DNA of 64,000 nucleotides, from positions 114,403 to 178,402 of the forward strand of contig JANPWX010000461.1 of assembly GCA_024734555.1 (NCBI GenBank), read 5' to 3'. Source of the stretch: Trochalopteron elliotii (taxonomy: Eukaryota > Chordata > Aves > Passeriformes > Leiothrichidae). The first letter of the stretch is position 1. Every line of letters starts with the position of its first letter. A program made the translations under genes and the position numbers. This document shows, piece by piece, positions 52,901 to 63,750 of this stretch. A model generated the notes under the pieces. The model saw only the letters and a list, made by a program, of their open reading frames with translations. It searched no databases and was not told where the DNA came from.

Positions 52901-55389
52901 TCCACTGCTACAGGTCCAGTACTATGGGTAAAACATGAAAGAGCTGCGGGGCTGATAAGGTTGGAAGGGACATGTAATCCAACCTCCTGCTCCAAGTAGA
53001 GCCAGCTATGGGGTCAGACCATATGCCTCATTTGCTCAGAGCTTGCTCAGAGCTTTGTACAGTCTTCTGAAAAAAATCTATCTCTTTGTCCTTTGACTTC
53101 TGACAAAAAGCATGAGGTCTAGGGTGATTATTTCCATTAGAGTTGGAGGCTCCACCCTTTAGAAATTTTTGTTTTAGAAACTGATCATGGAAAATTTTGA
53201 TCAGTTTTATTACAACTTTCTTTATATCTGTTTTTTTCCAGAGATTTACATCATCTTTAAGCCTTTCCTTTAAATTTCTGGCCCTGAGGTATCCTGAGCT
53301 GCAAGTGTCATTTTTTTACCATACTCTGTGAGAGTGGCCTTACCAGTTAGGCTCACAAGTAGTTCCAATCTTACTGGTGGTGTAACTGCTCCAACCAGTT
53401 ATGGGTGGAATGGTCCAAATGAAGGAAAAACTCCACACAAAGACAATACCTAGAGCTGCATGCTTCATCCTCAAGCGCGTGTTTTTCAGCGGGCGGCAGA
53501 TCACAATGTACCGCTCAAAAGCCAACAGAGCAAGAGACCAGAGAGCTACAATGCCTGCAGCAAGAGAACACAGCCATCATCAAACTGGGGTAGATCACTG
53601 AAAAGCAAACACTACCCCAAATTACAGAATCCCTGAATGGTTTATTCTGAAAAGCATCTCTGAAGGTCATCATTCCCCCTCAAGCACTGTCCATCTAGCA
53701 GGTTGTTCAGGACCCAGCCCAGCTGGGCTTTGAGTATCTTTGGAGATGGAGACTCCAGAACCACTCTGAGCAGCCAGTAACACTCTTTGACTACCCACAA
53801 CATCAGACATCTTTTCTATCAACACAAGTTATGAAAGGATGGGCAATTTATGTGCATTATTCTAATATTAATGAAGAGCATAAGAATTTCATGTTTCTAG
53901 TCTACAGTATAAGGGCTACAAAACCAAGCAGCTTATCAGGCCAGTCAAGTGATTAGGACTCACACTTTTCATTCAGTTCTTCTCTGAAAAGCTGCAAATT
54001 ATGTGTAGCATCCAAATTAATTAGCTAAAATCTTTAAAATATTATCTTTCCAAAAATTATTTCAGGCTGTCAGAAAACTCAAACCTGCAGAGAGCTGCCC
54101 ACATCAAATTATCAATTTAGGCACATATCATATTACTTGGTGGGACACCAAAATCTTGGTTAGTCTGATCTTTCTCCATAGGACATGGCTTACATGCCAC
54201 AAACTGATGCAGAATCATTGTACCTCACTGACATTCGCTCTGTCTAGCTAAAACAGGCAGGGAGCAGCTGTGGGACTCCTTTTCAGGCTGAGGATCAGCA
54301 CTGTGTGTGATTTAGATCAAGGACAAGCATTACTGGCTGTCTTCATGCAGCTTCAGAAACAGGGAGGGGATGCAGGAATGAGTGTCTGTCTCAAGTGAAT
54401 AAATGCCCCGTTTTAAACTAATACACCATTTATTCTGCAGAGGTGTATTTACATGGGGTAGTGTGTGGTGAGGATTTTTCCTCTTAAAGTACTTCTAATA
54501 TTTGTTTGTAGTAAATGAATAAAGCCATGAAAAAAATCACAAAAAGATGTAGGTGTGTGGACTGACTGTTACAGATGAGTCCCTGCTCCTCAGAGACCCT
54601 GAAGGACAGAGAACACCAGATGTGCCCTGAGATTTTCCACAATTTATGAGCAGCCACTCACTCTTTTTCTCTCTCTCTTATTTATCCATCTATGCACATA
54701 CCTAAATACAAATATTGAATATAGCTATGCATAAGGATTTTTTTCCTGAAATTGTTTTACCATACGCCCCACAACATTTCTATTCTATTGGCAAGCTTTT
54801 CCTCATCCTATGGAACATATTCAATGATCAGTACACATGAGACAGGCCATTTATATGACAGGGACAGTGATATATGTTTTTCATTCTCCACTACAGAATA
54901 TACGTAACAGCGGAAAATACCAGTGAATTCAGAGGCATGCAAAGTCAGTGACTTGGGAAGCTGCAGTAGAATACATTGAAGGAAGTTGAAGGAAGAGAAC
55001 ACAAAACTACAAGCAAAATCAAGCTTACCAAAAAACGTGACAGCAAATCCTTCCAATACACAAGCCCAGTATCCCATAAAAAAATAGCCTTTTAGATTTG
55101 TTAAAAAGCTGATGGTACCACCAGTCAGCGAGACCAGGAAATCAGCCACCGACAAATTGACTATAATATAATTGACAGGTTGTCTCAATTGCTTGAACTT
55201 AAAAGTTACCAGGATTACAGCCAGGTTCTCAGCAAGTGACAGGGAGGTCACCACCAACATCACTGCTGCCAGAAGCCTGAATTGCCAGGGCTGGATGGAG
55301 TCCAAGGGACGACGGAAGGGATCCCATCTGGCAGGAGCCGAGGAACTGGACAAGAGTGACCCGTTTTCAAATGCTCTGAATGCATTCAT
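49686..55389 (-). CDS. VALOP: Vertebrate ancient (VA) opsin, complete, 5 exons
   Basis: Non-visual, retinal-binding GPCR. In birds VA opsin is reported in hypothalamic deep-brain photoreceptors and is a candidate for seasonal light sensing. Minus-strand exons are 55389-55029, 53554-53344, 52619-52502, 51258-51019 and 49916-49686, giving 386 residues and TAG at 49686-49688. All seven membrane helices are present. Key residues are N9 (N-glycosylation NGS), C110/C187 (disulfide), counterion E113, E134-R135-Y136, Schiff-base K294 in FFSKT, NPIIY at 300-304 and C314/C321 as likely palmitoylation sites. VA-type signatures include NYIIVNLSVADFLVSLTGGT, SKIGTTCEPNW and LDPCLAA. I chose the ATG at 55389 because it has G at -3 and gives bovine-rhodopsin numbering. 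An in-frame ATG at 55419 is the alternative (396 residues). The Ser/Thr-rich tail is suited to GRK phosphorylation. Confidence 0.93.
50905..51018 (-). CDS. VALOP: Possible alternative VA opsin tail by intron 4 retention
   Basis: In-frame continuation of exon 4 into intron 4: 37 codons beginning VPYALRASLTLILCYFVLL and then TAG. Short and long VA opsin isoforms produced by splicing or retention of the last intron are described in fish and in chicken. Whether this one is used cannot be read from DNA alone, and it may be a chance open stretch. Confidence 0.35.
   Translation of the reverse strand, partial: VPYALRASLTLILCYFVLLYNELFLPTYVLANKHYKH
51019..51258 (-). CDS. VALOP: VA opsin exon 4 (loop 3, TM6, TM7)
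   Basis: Eighty codons in phase 0. Encodes the RRPERQVTRM loop, TM6 with CWMPY, and TM7 with the chromophore lysine (FFSKT, K294) and NPIIYVFMNKQ. The donor is CAG|GTACCG at 51018-51017. If intron 4 is retained the frame stays open for 37 more codons to a TAG at 50905-50907, giving an alternative short tail. Confidence 0.94.
52502..52619 (-). CDS. VALOP: VA opsin exon 3 (TM5)
   Basis: Acceptor TTCTGCAG; donor AAAAAG|GTAAGA. Encodes the end of ECL2 and TM5 (YIITFFTTCFVVPLFVILV), then the start of intracellular loop 3 (KLMWKLKK). It keeps the phase on both sides. Confidence 0.92.
52826..52923. repeat. 14-bp minisatellite in VA opsin intron 2
   Basis: Seven head-to-tail copies of a 14-bp unit close to ATAGGTGCAGTACT (starting 52826, 52840, 52854, 52868, 52882, 52896 and 52910), the second and third identical. 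It lies about 200 nt from exon 3 within a 724-nt intron. Confidence 0.9.
52950..53050 (-). repeat. CR1 LINE 3'-end fragment
   Basis: AAGGTTGGAAGGGACATGTAATCCAACCTCCTGCTCC, the inverted CR1 terminus, next to the minisatellite in VA opsin intron 2. Confidence 0.65.
53344..53554 (-). CDS. VALOP: VA opsin exon 2 (TM3 end, TM4, extracellular loop 2)
   Basis: Acceptor CTGCAG at 53560-53555; donor CTG|GTAAGG. The exon encodes GIVALWSLALLAFERY, TM4, and ECL2 ending TTCEPN plus the first two bases of a Trp codon. Residue 181 is Ser rather than the Glu of bovine rhodopsin. As I recall the family, Ser is also usual here in VA opsins, so I do not read it as damage. Confidence 0.93.
53555..55028 (-). other. 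VA opsin intron 1
   Basis: 1.5 kb; apart from the CR1 fragment I see nothing else in it. Confidence 0.6.
53622..53815 (-). repeat. CR1 LINE 3' region
   Basis: Starts ACAGAATCCCTGAATGGTTT and contains GGTTGTTCAGGACCCAGCC and a TTTGGAGATGGAGACTCCA stretch. Eroded inverted CR1 in VA opsin intron 1. Confidence 0.7.
55029..55389 (-). CDS. VALOP: VA opsin exon 1 (N-terminus to TM3)
   Basis: Encodes residues 1-120 plus the first base of codon 121: the extracellular N-terminus with one NGS sequon, TM1, TM2 and the start of TM3 with C110 and E113. The donor is TTTTTG|GTAAGC. The frame is open upstream to a TGA at about 55452, and only two ATG codons (55419 and 55389) are available. The upstream ATG would add a hydrophobic IFFLLL stretch that opsins normally lack. 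Confidence 0.92.
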
Positions 55390-55455
55390 TACTTCGTTCA
55401 GTAGCAAAAAAAAAATCATATAATATTGGAGTTTCAAATCCGTAAATAATATTCA

Positions 55456-55596
55456 GGATTAAAAGGAGATGTTTGCTCTCTCCAACCAAAGTGTGAACAA
55501 ACTCCCTGTCCTTCTGCTCTCCAATAATAATCGAGGAAAAAATATTTCGGTTGGAGGAAGTTCAGTGCTGCAGAGTGAAAGTGGGAACAGGGATTA
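55456..55596 (-). promoter_or_regulatory. Putative OTX/CRX sites upstream of VA opsin
   Basis: Two GGATTA hexamers (55456-55461 and 55591-55596; TAATCC on the opsin strand) lie about 70 and 205 bp upstream of the chosen start codon. GGATTA is the core bound by OTX2/CRX, which drive photoreceptor and pineal opsin genes. No TATA box is evident. Hexamers are common, so this is suggestive only. Confidence 0.3.
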
Positions 55597-58500
55597 GCAA
55601 GAGTATCTCTTAGAGCAACTTCTGCCCCTCTCTGCCCACTGCTTCTCTCTCACTGCAGCTGTGCCTTTATCTGTAGTAAAACTCAGCTGTAGAAGCTGCA
55701 GGTTTCCCCCTCCTGCAGCAGCCAGCAGTGCTGAAATACCCCTCAACTCAGCCCTACTCCATCAGGAAAAAAAGCAGTGTTTGCTTGGAAGCTCCCACAC
55801 TTTCAGCACTTTAAAAGACAAAAAGAAAGGCTACCTGCTGAGAGGGAAATGTCCGTGGTGAGCCAGAGAGCTTACAGGAATTTGGGAAAAGGGACTGTAA
55901 ATGTTGAAATCAAAACAATATGATGTTTGACATTATACTGATCCTTCTTACAGGGTGGTTCCCAAGGAATTCTTCATGGAACAACTTTTCGCTACAGACC
56001 TTGAGAAACCAACAGATAAAGCAACACACGGAGCCAGCAGGGAGCAAAAACCAGACCTAGGGACTCCTTTCCTCTAGCTGTACAAGATTAGATCCCTCTG
56101 TCTCTTTGCAAAGAAGTTATTTTTTTTCTTAACCAAACTGACTATCTCAGAAAATCAATAAATGAAAATTAATGTTCTAAATATTTCCCTTGTTCAGAGG
56201 CCTTATAATGACTGATGTAAAGATAACCTACATCTGGCTGCAGTGATATGTGCAATATACAAAGGGTGTCATTATATACATATCATAAGTAGTGAAGTTC
56301 TGCTGCTAATTTCTAGTCCCAAAATGCATTACTTTTAGCTCAGCTTCTGAGAAGTAGTTTTGCTTTCTTAGATCAGCTGATGATTGAAAAATGTTCTGAA
56401 AGCCTACTAAATATAATTACAATATTAAAAACTGAAATTCAGCATCAACAGAAACAAAAACAGACAAGTTTTTAGCTTCATAGCAACAAATGAATCTATC
56501 TTTATCCAAAACAATCCCTGTAGCCTGGGTAGCTGGTGAAAGGACTTGACTGCCCATTGCTGACACAAAGAACTGTATATGCTGTATCATTTTGCTGGCA
56601 GAATTTGTCAGTTTGTTGGTCAAACATGTCACCCAACTTCTGATTCAATTGATGGAATTTAACAGAATAGCAAGAATTGAGGTATTACTGAAAGTTAATT
56701 GCAAATATGGATTTCAAGAGCTGACCTTGACTTGCCCCTACATGACTTAATATGTGCTTCTGCTCTAAATAGCAATTTTGGTTATTATTAAGAGTATTCA
56801 AGAGCTTACATAAAACATTCCTATCTCTTTCTGCTCACTTTGAAAAAATCGGTCTGAAATATGAAAAATTAAAGGGGCTTTTCTGTTTCTCCTGCCCTAT
56901 CAATAAATAATTATTTTCAGCCTCTCTGCAGATGGTTTCCCCAAGTAGGACTGATCTGAACATAAAACCATTCATTCTCTGCAAACTGAATACACTTGCA
57001 GGTGCTTTAATGAACATGGAAATATTTCCAGAGTACTTCCTTTTGAGATGCACCAGAAATTATCATCCACATACCTTGTTCCTCCAGTGTCAGTGGAGCT
57101 CATAATTGCTTGTGATTGGATTTTTCTGATGGCATAACATCTTTTATGTACTCTCTTGCCCATCTGAATTAGGTTTTACCTAATAAATTTTATTTTTGTA
57201 TTTGTACTGAAATAGAACATTTATTGCTGAGAATTTATGAGAAGAAAATAAAATGTTCTGAGATACTATTTCAAGAGAGTTTTAGGTCCAGTATAAACCA
57301 AGCCATGTGTCACTTCATCATACACAAAGCTCCATGAAAAAAGAACAAGCACTTCTCAGTTCAGTGACTCTCTTATTCCCAGCACAAATGTCACAGATAT
57401 ATGTTCCTGTATTCTTCAGATTGTTCAGGGTTAATTTTTTAAGCAATGGTATCTATTGCAGCCCTAAACAAAAAATTACCATATGTTGCAGCCCATTAAA
57501 TGAAGGCTAATACTGATCCAAGTGCCATTAAATTCTATCACCAAAAGTGAGTCCCATTAAATCAGGGCAAAGAGGGGTTGAAGTGAACTGGTAAGGACAC
57601 ACAGAAGGACCAGTGCCACCACCTTCTCCTCGTGCTGGGAGAACCCTGCAGTTGCTGCACTCCAGAAGGGACTGCCAGAGGTTCACACAGCTGGTCACCA
57701 GCCTAGAGAGCCAGGGACTGTGAAACTGCAGATAGAAGTTTGCTAAGAGTCTTTCAGATTCAAAACAGCAAAAAATGTACAGAGTGTAGGCAGAAATCTT
57801 GCAGAAAAACTTCAACTGCCTGAGACATCCTGTACGTGAAATCCCACAACATCTCTGTTACTCAGTGCTTTGGAGAGAAAAACAAAAAGGAAGAGTGTGG
57901 AGAGAGGAGATAAGGCTTTCTCAGGCAAGGATGCAGGGTGGATTGACTAGGAATTTGCCATAGTGAAAGGTAGTGCACAAAGATAGCTGCCCTGATCTTG
58001 GTGACTTCTCTACCAGAAGTATTACACCCCAGCACATAATTTTCCTCTATAGTCATAGGGAAATTCAAAAAGCACAGGCTGAAAAGAAGAGTCAGAACAG
58101 TCAGGGTAACACTGAGATCCAGCACAAAGTAAGCTTCTTTATGCATGGAAAAATTCACCACATTATGCAACTGGGTAAATGATAGCAAGCAGCTCTCAGT
58201 GACCTGATGTGGCATTAACACCATCATGGGACTCTGGCTAGGAGCTGGCCTGAGGGGATGGGCAGGCTTCCAGCCCTTGACAAGAGGAACCTTTGGTAGC
58301 ACAGGGTTCTCCCCTCTGCTCTGCTAGGTGTGCACACCCTGAGCGAGACATTTCCTCTTCTGCATTTACTGCACTAACAGGCAAGCACTATGCACATCTC
58401 CTGCCTGGCTATTCTGTGGATAATTAGGGTGTAGGTACTTCAACAGAAATATTGTCTTTACAGAAAAAACCGGTTTCATCTTTAAAATGCATGCTGTTTT

Positions 58501-60045
58501 TTGCCTTCTTCACATTTACAGATGTCTAATTTGCCATTCTAATTACATTTTACATAGAAGTAGACATTTTCTAAATGTTTGTGTTTGGAAAGAAACAACT
58601 AAAATATCTTTCCACATCTTTTCTCTCTTTGATAAGGTCCTTTTGAGCCCTTCTTTACATGAGATCTCATAAGTACTGATACTTAGTCTTTTAACCCTTG
58701 TTCCAGTGACAAATTTTGTTAGTAATTTTATTCCTTCCAAATGTAAGTTCATATGGAGTTTTTCTATATAATCAGCAATTAAAAAGTCCTTATGTTCTGC
58801 ATAAGTGGTTACAGGATACATTTAATTTTTGCAATTCAGTTTATCTGAGCTAAAATGAATGTAAAACCATTCATAATTATTTTAATCAGTATAAATAAAT
58901 CTTATCTTTCATTACCAAAACAAGGGGCAGTAGGGGAGAAGAATGACCCCAGAAAACCTGAATATATAGTGTGGAATAAAGTGAAGCAACAGCACAGAAG
59001 AAAGGATTACTGTCATAATTCATTTGGCAAATTGGATGTCAAATGAGCAAAAATTAATGCCAGAAAGGAAAAAAAAAAAAAGGTATTGGTCATTTGGCAA
59101 GTGAGAGGATAGAAAGCGCACATTAGAATGTGTGAAAGTAAAGTTAAGCCTCATGATTTTACATACAGAGTGTACGTAGGGAAAAAAAGTACATTCCATG
59201 CTGATAGAATATCACTGGGAAGGGTTTGCTAATACCACATATAAAAAAAACCTGCTAGAAATAGAACTGCCTAAACATCTATTTCACTCAATAAACGCTT
59301 GCTATGAAACACAGCACATATCTTCTCCAAAGAAATTCAGTCTCTCACTAGAGCAAAGACTAACTTCCTGGTCAGACTTCAGGAATGTAAACTACATATA
59401 TTTCATATTGATGATCTTAATGTAATAAAATAATGTATTAGACTGATTTCAAGGAAGGAAAGTCTCTGCAAGAGATTAATCTCATCTCACTGCTTCAAGA
59501 TACTTAAGTATCTATAAAGACAAGACATACAAATCAGCAGGACTAGTTGCAGAGGATATTCTTGTCTTTTTCTGTTTTATTGGAAGAGCAAAGGTCTCTT
59601 AAATAACTACACATTTTTTCCTGTCCCCAATACAAGGCTCATACTATGCCTTTTAAAGGTAGAGCTGTCTTTAAATGAAGCTTTTAAAATCCCCTTTTTA
59701 CATTCCTTTTTCTTTAATATGGGATAATTTCTCAATGAGTTATTTTGGTGTATTTTTACACTGGAATTAAACTACTTTATCTGACACAAGTTTCTGTTTT
59801 CCATTATGTGATCTAAGAAATCCTGGTTTGCAAAACACAGTTGAGCTCATCCACTTCTGTCCTCAACTGCAAAAGAAACAGTATCATTCTCTTGTTAATC
59901 CAATTAGCATATACAAATTAAAAGTATTATTTATGCCAGTTAAATTAATCATTGCAGAATGTTTTATCTATAGAACTATTCCTGAATGTACTCCTGAATG
60001 TACTTTTGTATTTGCCCTGAAAATTAAAGTAAATAGTATTACAGT

Positions 60046-60057
60046 GCCCTCAGGTGG
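60046..60057 (-). promoter_or_regulatory. CTCF-like motif
   Basis: GCCCTCAGGTGG; the complement CCACCTGAGGGC differs from the CTCF core at one main position. Single motif, inference only. Confidence 0.25.
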
Positions 60058-63000
60058 TGTAAATTCAATTCTGTCCTATTGAATTCCCTAGAAAGACAGC
60101 TCTAAATAATACTAATTTCAGCAGACTAGGTGAATATGGAAGGCAAATCACAGCATAAAGCAGTTTTGTTCCCAAGGAAGGTTCTTTTCTTGAGTGTTCT
60201 CAGAACTTCTGATTTTTAAAAAGCATTCTTTTATTTTTAAATAGTGTGGAATACATGTAACAAATCTCAAAAAAGCCCCTTAAATAGCATCATCACTGAA
60301 TGCAGGAACAAAAAATAATAGAAGGAAAGGGATCTAAAAAATAAGATAAAACCTAGGGGCAGAAGATGTAATGAATTCTATAAGAGCTTTTTGGAACAAA
60401 ACATGAAGTAGATGTTTAAAAAACCAAAACAAATGAAGTCCAAACCACAGTCAATGAACCAACCAAACCCCCCACAGATATCGTAGAATTTCGTAGATAC
60501 ATTAATGTGTATTATGTCTTAATGATGAGGAAAATTGCATAAAGAAAGCAGAATCTGATGCATTTGTAATATAACCTGAATTTTTTTGTATTTGTACTGT
60601 CATTTTAGTCTGAAGAAATCAGCTTCCTGAATAGGATATCTTTCACGTGCATCAGTCCAATAACTGGGGGGTTTTTGTTACTAAGAGTAACAATATAAAA
60701 AGGATATTATTTAGCTGATCTACTTCTCCTCAGTCAGGGTAATTCCAATATTGTGTCTTGCATAACAAAATGGTTGATGTATGCCCATCGTTTATCACTG
60801 TTTTATGTCTTCTTAAAAAAAATGTGAGAAAGACCAGCACATCACCAGGAGAATATTCTAACTTACCAAAATTAAAAGATTTATCAAAGCTGAAGTAATA
60901 CTGTAATTTGTTATTCTTTCAAGATTCTCTTAAAGGAATAGCCTGTCAGCTTACAAATATAAATTACATAATGGAATTTGTGCACTGAAGATGATGAGAA
61001 TCCTACCATTGAACATGGTTTCACAGAGAACACCACTGCACTGTAGCTTTCCATTCAGTTCTGTCCTGTTGTCTTTCTTGGAAAACAGCTCTGTAAATAA
61101 TATTTATTTTCAGCAAGCTGTGTGAATATGGAAGAAACACACAAGACAGTGCAAGCATCATAGACCTGGGTAATCCACTATTTTTCCAGCTCCCAGTAAA
61201 TGGACTCTGCTGCCCTTCAGCTCAGAACCACACTGCTCCTCTTCTTGCCTGCTCCTGAATTGACTCCTAATAGCTGTCTAACAGCACATGTTGAAATATT
61301 CCCCAAACAGATCAGAAAAGCATTTTCAAACTGTTGCAAAACCCAGACAAGACAAAAGGAATTTGAATCTCACCGGTCTTTCATTTCCTATGCAAATGAT
61401 ACTTTCATTTTCTTTCATGATGATTTTGGGAAGTCTCTGGTCACTCTGAAATCGTGTGCTATATGAAATGCTGTGCTAATCCTTCAGTTTTATAAGGATT
61501 GCTTTTGAGACTTCTGAGGATGGCCAGAAAAATTGCTGTCACATTTCTGTCATCTGTCTTTGCAAACTGTACTCTTCAAAGAAAAACAATGTAGGGTTCT
61601 CACCCCAAGTCATACCCCAGCCCACTCTGCTTTCAGTAATCCCTGTCTTTTTTCTTATCCTCACTTACACATTCAGGAAGAGTTTTACTAACAAAACAAT
61701 TCTCTGTGGCTCAGAGAGAATCAATAGTGCTTATAAGCACACTCTTTATTTATTGGCAACTTACTCCTGAGTTTCCCCATCCAGGCTATCAGCAGGAAGG
61801 CAATCTCTTTATAGCACTAATGACTTGCGGTAAAGTATATACATCTGTTTAATATAAATAAGGGCAAATGACTTCCCACTCTTGGTTAGATAAAATAGAG
61901 CTCGCAAGGGCTTATCTCACTTAGAAAGAATAATTTGTAGCCTTCTCTCATTAAAAGGATAAACTATCAGAGGGGAGACAAGCAGGAAAAGAACAGCATT
62001 GGATTAACAAGGGAAGTGTGAGAGGGTTGGTGGGTGGACACTAAGTTTGACACGATCTAAAAACTCAGTGCTCTGAATACTAACCACTAAGCCATTGGCA
62101 GAAGGGACACGTAAACGAGGGTTTCCCCAGATAGAGGGAGAAAAACCCCTCAAAGTCCCGGGAATTCCAGCAATACCAGCAATCTGCTGGAAGCTGCACC
62201 GACAATTCAGTCCACCATAAACTGACTCCTAGATCGACTAGAGTAGGAAAAGCCTTTCATTTTGAAAAGGACATTAAGTCAAAAAACCACCCTCCTCCTG
62301 CCCACTATATCCTTGTTAAGAGTGCCTGTCAAGATACACAACAGAGAGAACAAAACTAATGCTAATAACTGCTCATCTTAAATCTCTCAGAAGTTTCACC
62401 TGCAAAAATACTGTTTCTTGCCCTAAAAATATGTATAAAATTATGTCCATGCTATTTTCCATCAATATTTACAGTAATGATTGGTGATTATAACATCAAA
62501 AACTTTCTTTAAACCTAATTCATGGTTTCCAGAGCTTCAAAAACTTGTTGCTTAAAATCCAAAGCAGACCAATTCACACAGGCACTGAAAACTTCCTCAT
62601 GATAGTTTTAAAATCTCACTCTAGTCTTCAACAGGAATAAGTTCTTTTGAAAGGATTTATACATACAACTCACCCTCCACCCCAATACTGAGATTAAAAC
62701 CTTAGAGAGTCACAAGATTGCAACACATACTGAGCCTTTTTTTTTTTCTTTTCTTTCTAGAAAGCCCTAAAAAGCAGTCTCATCTATGTACTTGGTAGCT
62801 GAAGTTAACCAGCTTCCCAGGAAGACATCAGTTAGAAACAGAATTTTTTCATTTCTTCACATTTCTGTCACATTGTTCTCAAGGTCACCCAGTTTCTCCT
62901 GTTGCTTCTCTAGACTGTGAACACTCCCAGCTCTGCACCATTTGCAGATTCCTACCTTTTGTGCCAAGGATTGTAATGGAAAATATTAAATATGGCCTTT

Positions 63001-63697
63001 CCCAGAACATACATCATCCTGTGAAGATGTTTCAAGAGAGGTCATCTAGTCTAAAACGACTTTGTTTTCTAGTGACTACTTTATTAGGCAAAAATACCCC
63101 TCATTTTTAAACACAAGGATCTCTTTTAGGCGTGCTGCGAAGAAGCAGCATCCACACTGCCAGGAGCACAGACAGACAGCATAGTCACAGGGCCAAGACA
63201 TGGATTTTCCTGCTTTCTTGTCACTATTGCTCTACTTAACTCCGTGCAACAGATTCATTTCCCTTGCTCCTCCATCAGCCACAGAATAACTCAGGAAAAG
63301 AAACCTGTGAGGAGAGCTGCTCTGAGCTCCTGCTTCCTCAGTCATTTTGTTTTTACATGGACTTTACAGCTGCACTTTGGAATAATGCATAATACAGTGG
63401 GGGATGAAGAGTATTTTTATTCGTGGCTTATTTTCTTCTAGTCCACAACCTCCCAGACATTTTCAGCTGCACAGAATCTACTAGAAAAGGTGCTTTGACT
63501 GTATGCATAGCAAAGAAAGTACCAGCAGGTTAAACAAAACTTGTCTGAAGTTATTTGTACTGTAGAATTTAATTCTGGTCCACGTACTGCAGTACTTCTC
63601 TTTTCGTACGCTGGAATGCGTAAGGCCCAGACGAATTTGATGTTACTGATACCAGTTTTGTTTCGATGTCCTTTGTAAGAAATGTTACTGATGTCAG

Positions 63698-63750
63698 GGG
63701 CAAAGCAAAACGATCGTTAATTTCCCACGGTGGGAATTCGTGCTTTGCCC
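63698..63750. repeat. Composite inverted repeat
   Basis: Outer arms GGGCAAAGCA (63698-63707) and TGCTTTGCCC (63741-63750) are perfect complements. Between them lie the perfect palindrome AACGATCGTT (63709-63718) and a second near-palindrome (63719-63738, TCCCAC/GTGGGA core). Confidence 0.85.

Larger units (their letters stand above)
55390..63690. other. Intergenic region upstream of VA opsin
   Basis: 8.3 kb, AT-rich, with no exon series, RNA gene or intact mobile element that I can support. Open frames such as 57862-58302 (minus) have no recognised motif. Minor points are a CTCF-like motif at 60046-60057, a tRNA-like stretch near 62055-62100, and a weak CR1-like GTTTCAAGAGAGGTCATCTAG near 63028. 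Confidence 0.55.

Noticed and set aside
53340..53525. Apparent separate 61-codon gene starting at an internal Met (MAFERY)
   Set aside because: This is exon 2 of VA opsin; the real reading continues upstream to the acceptor at 53554.
57862..58302. 146-codon minus-strand open frame upstream of VA opsin
   Set aside because: Contains one hydrophobic stretch but no recognisable family signature or neighbouring exon.
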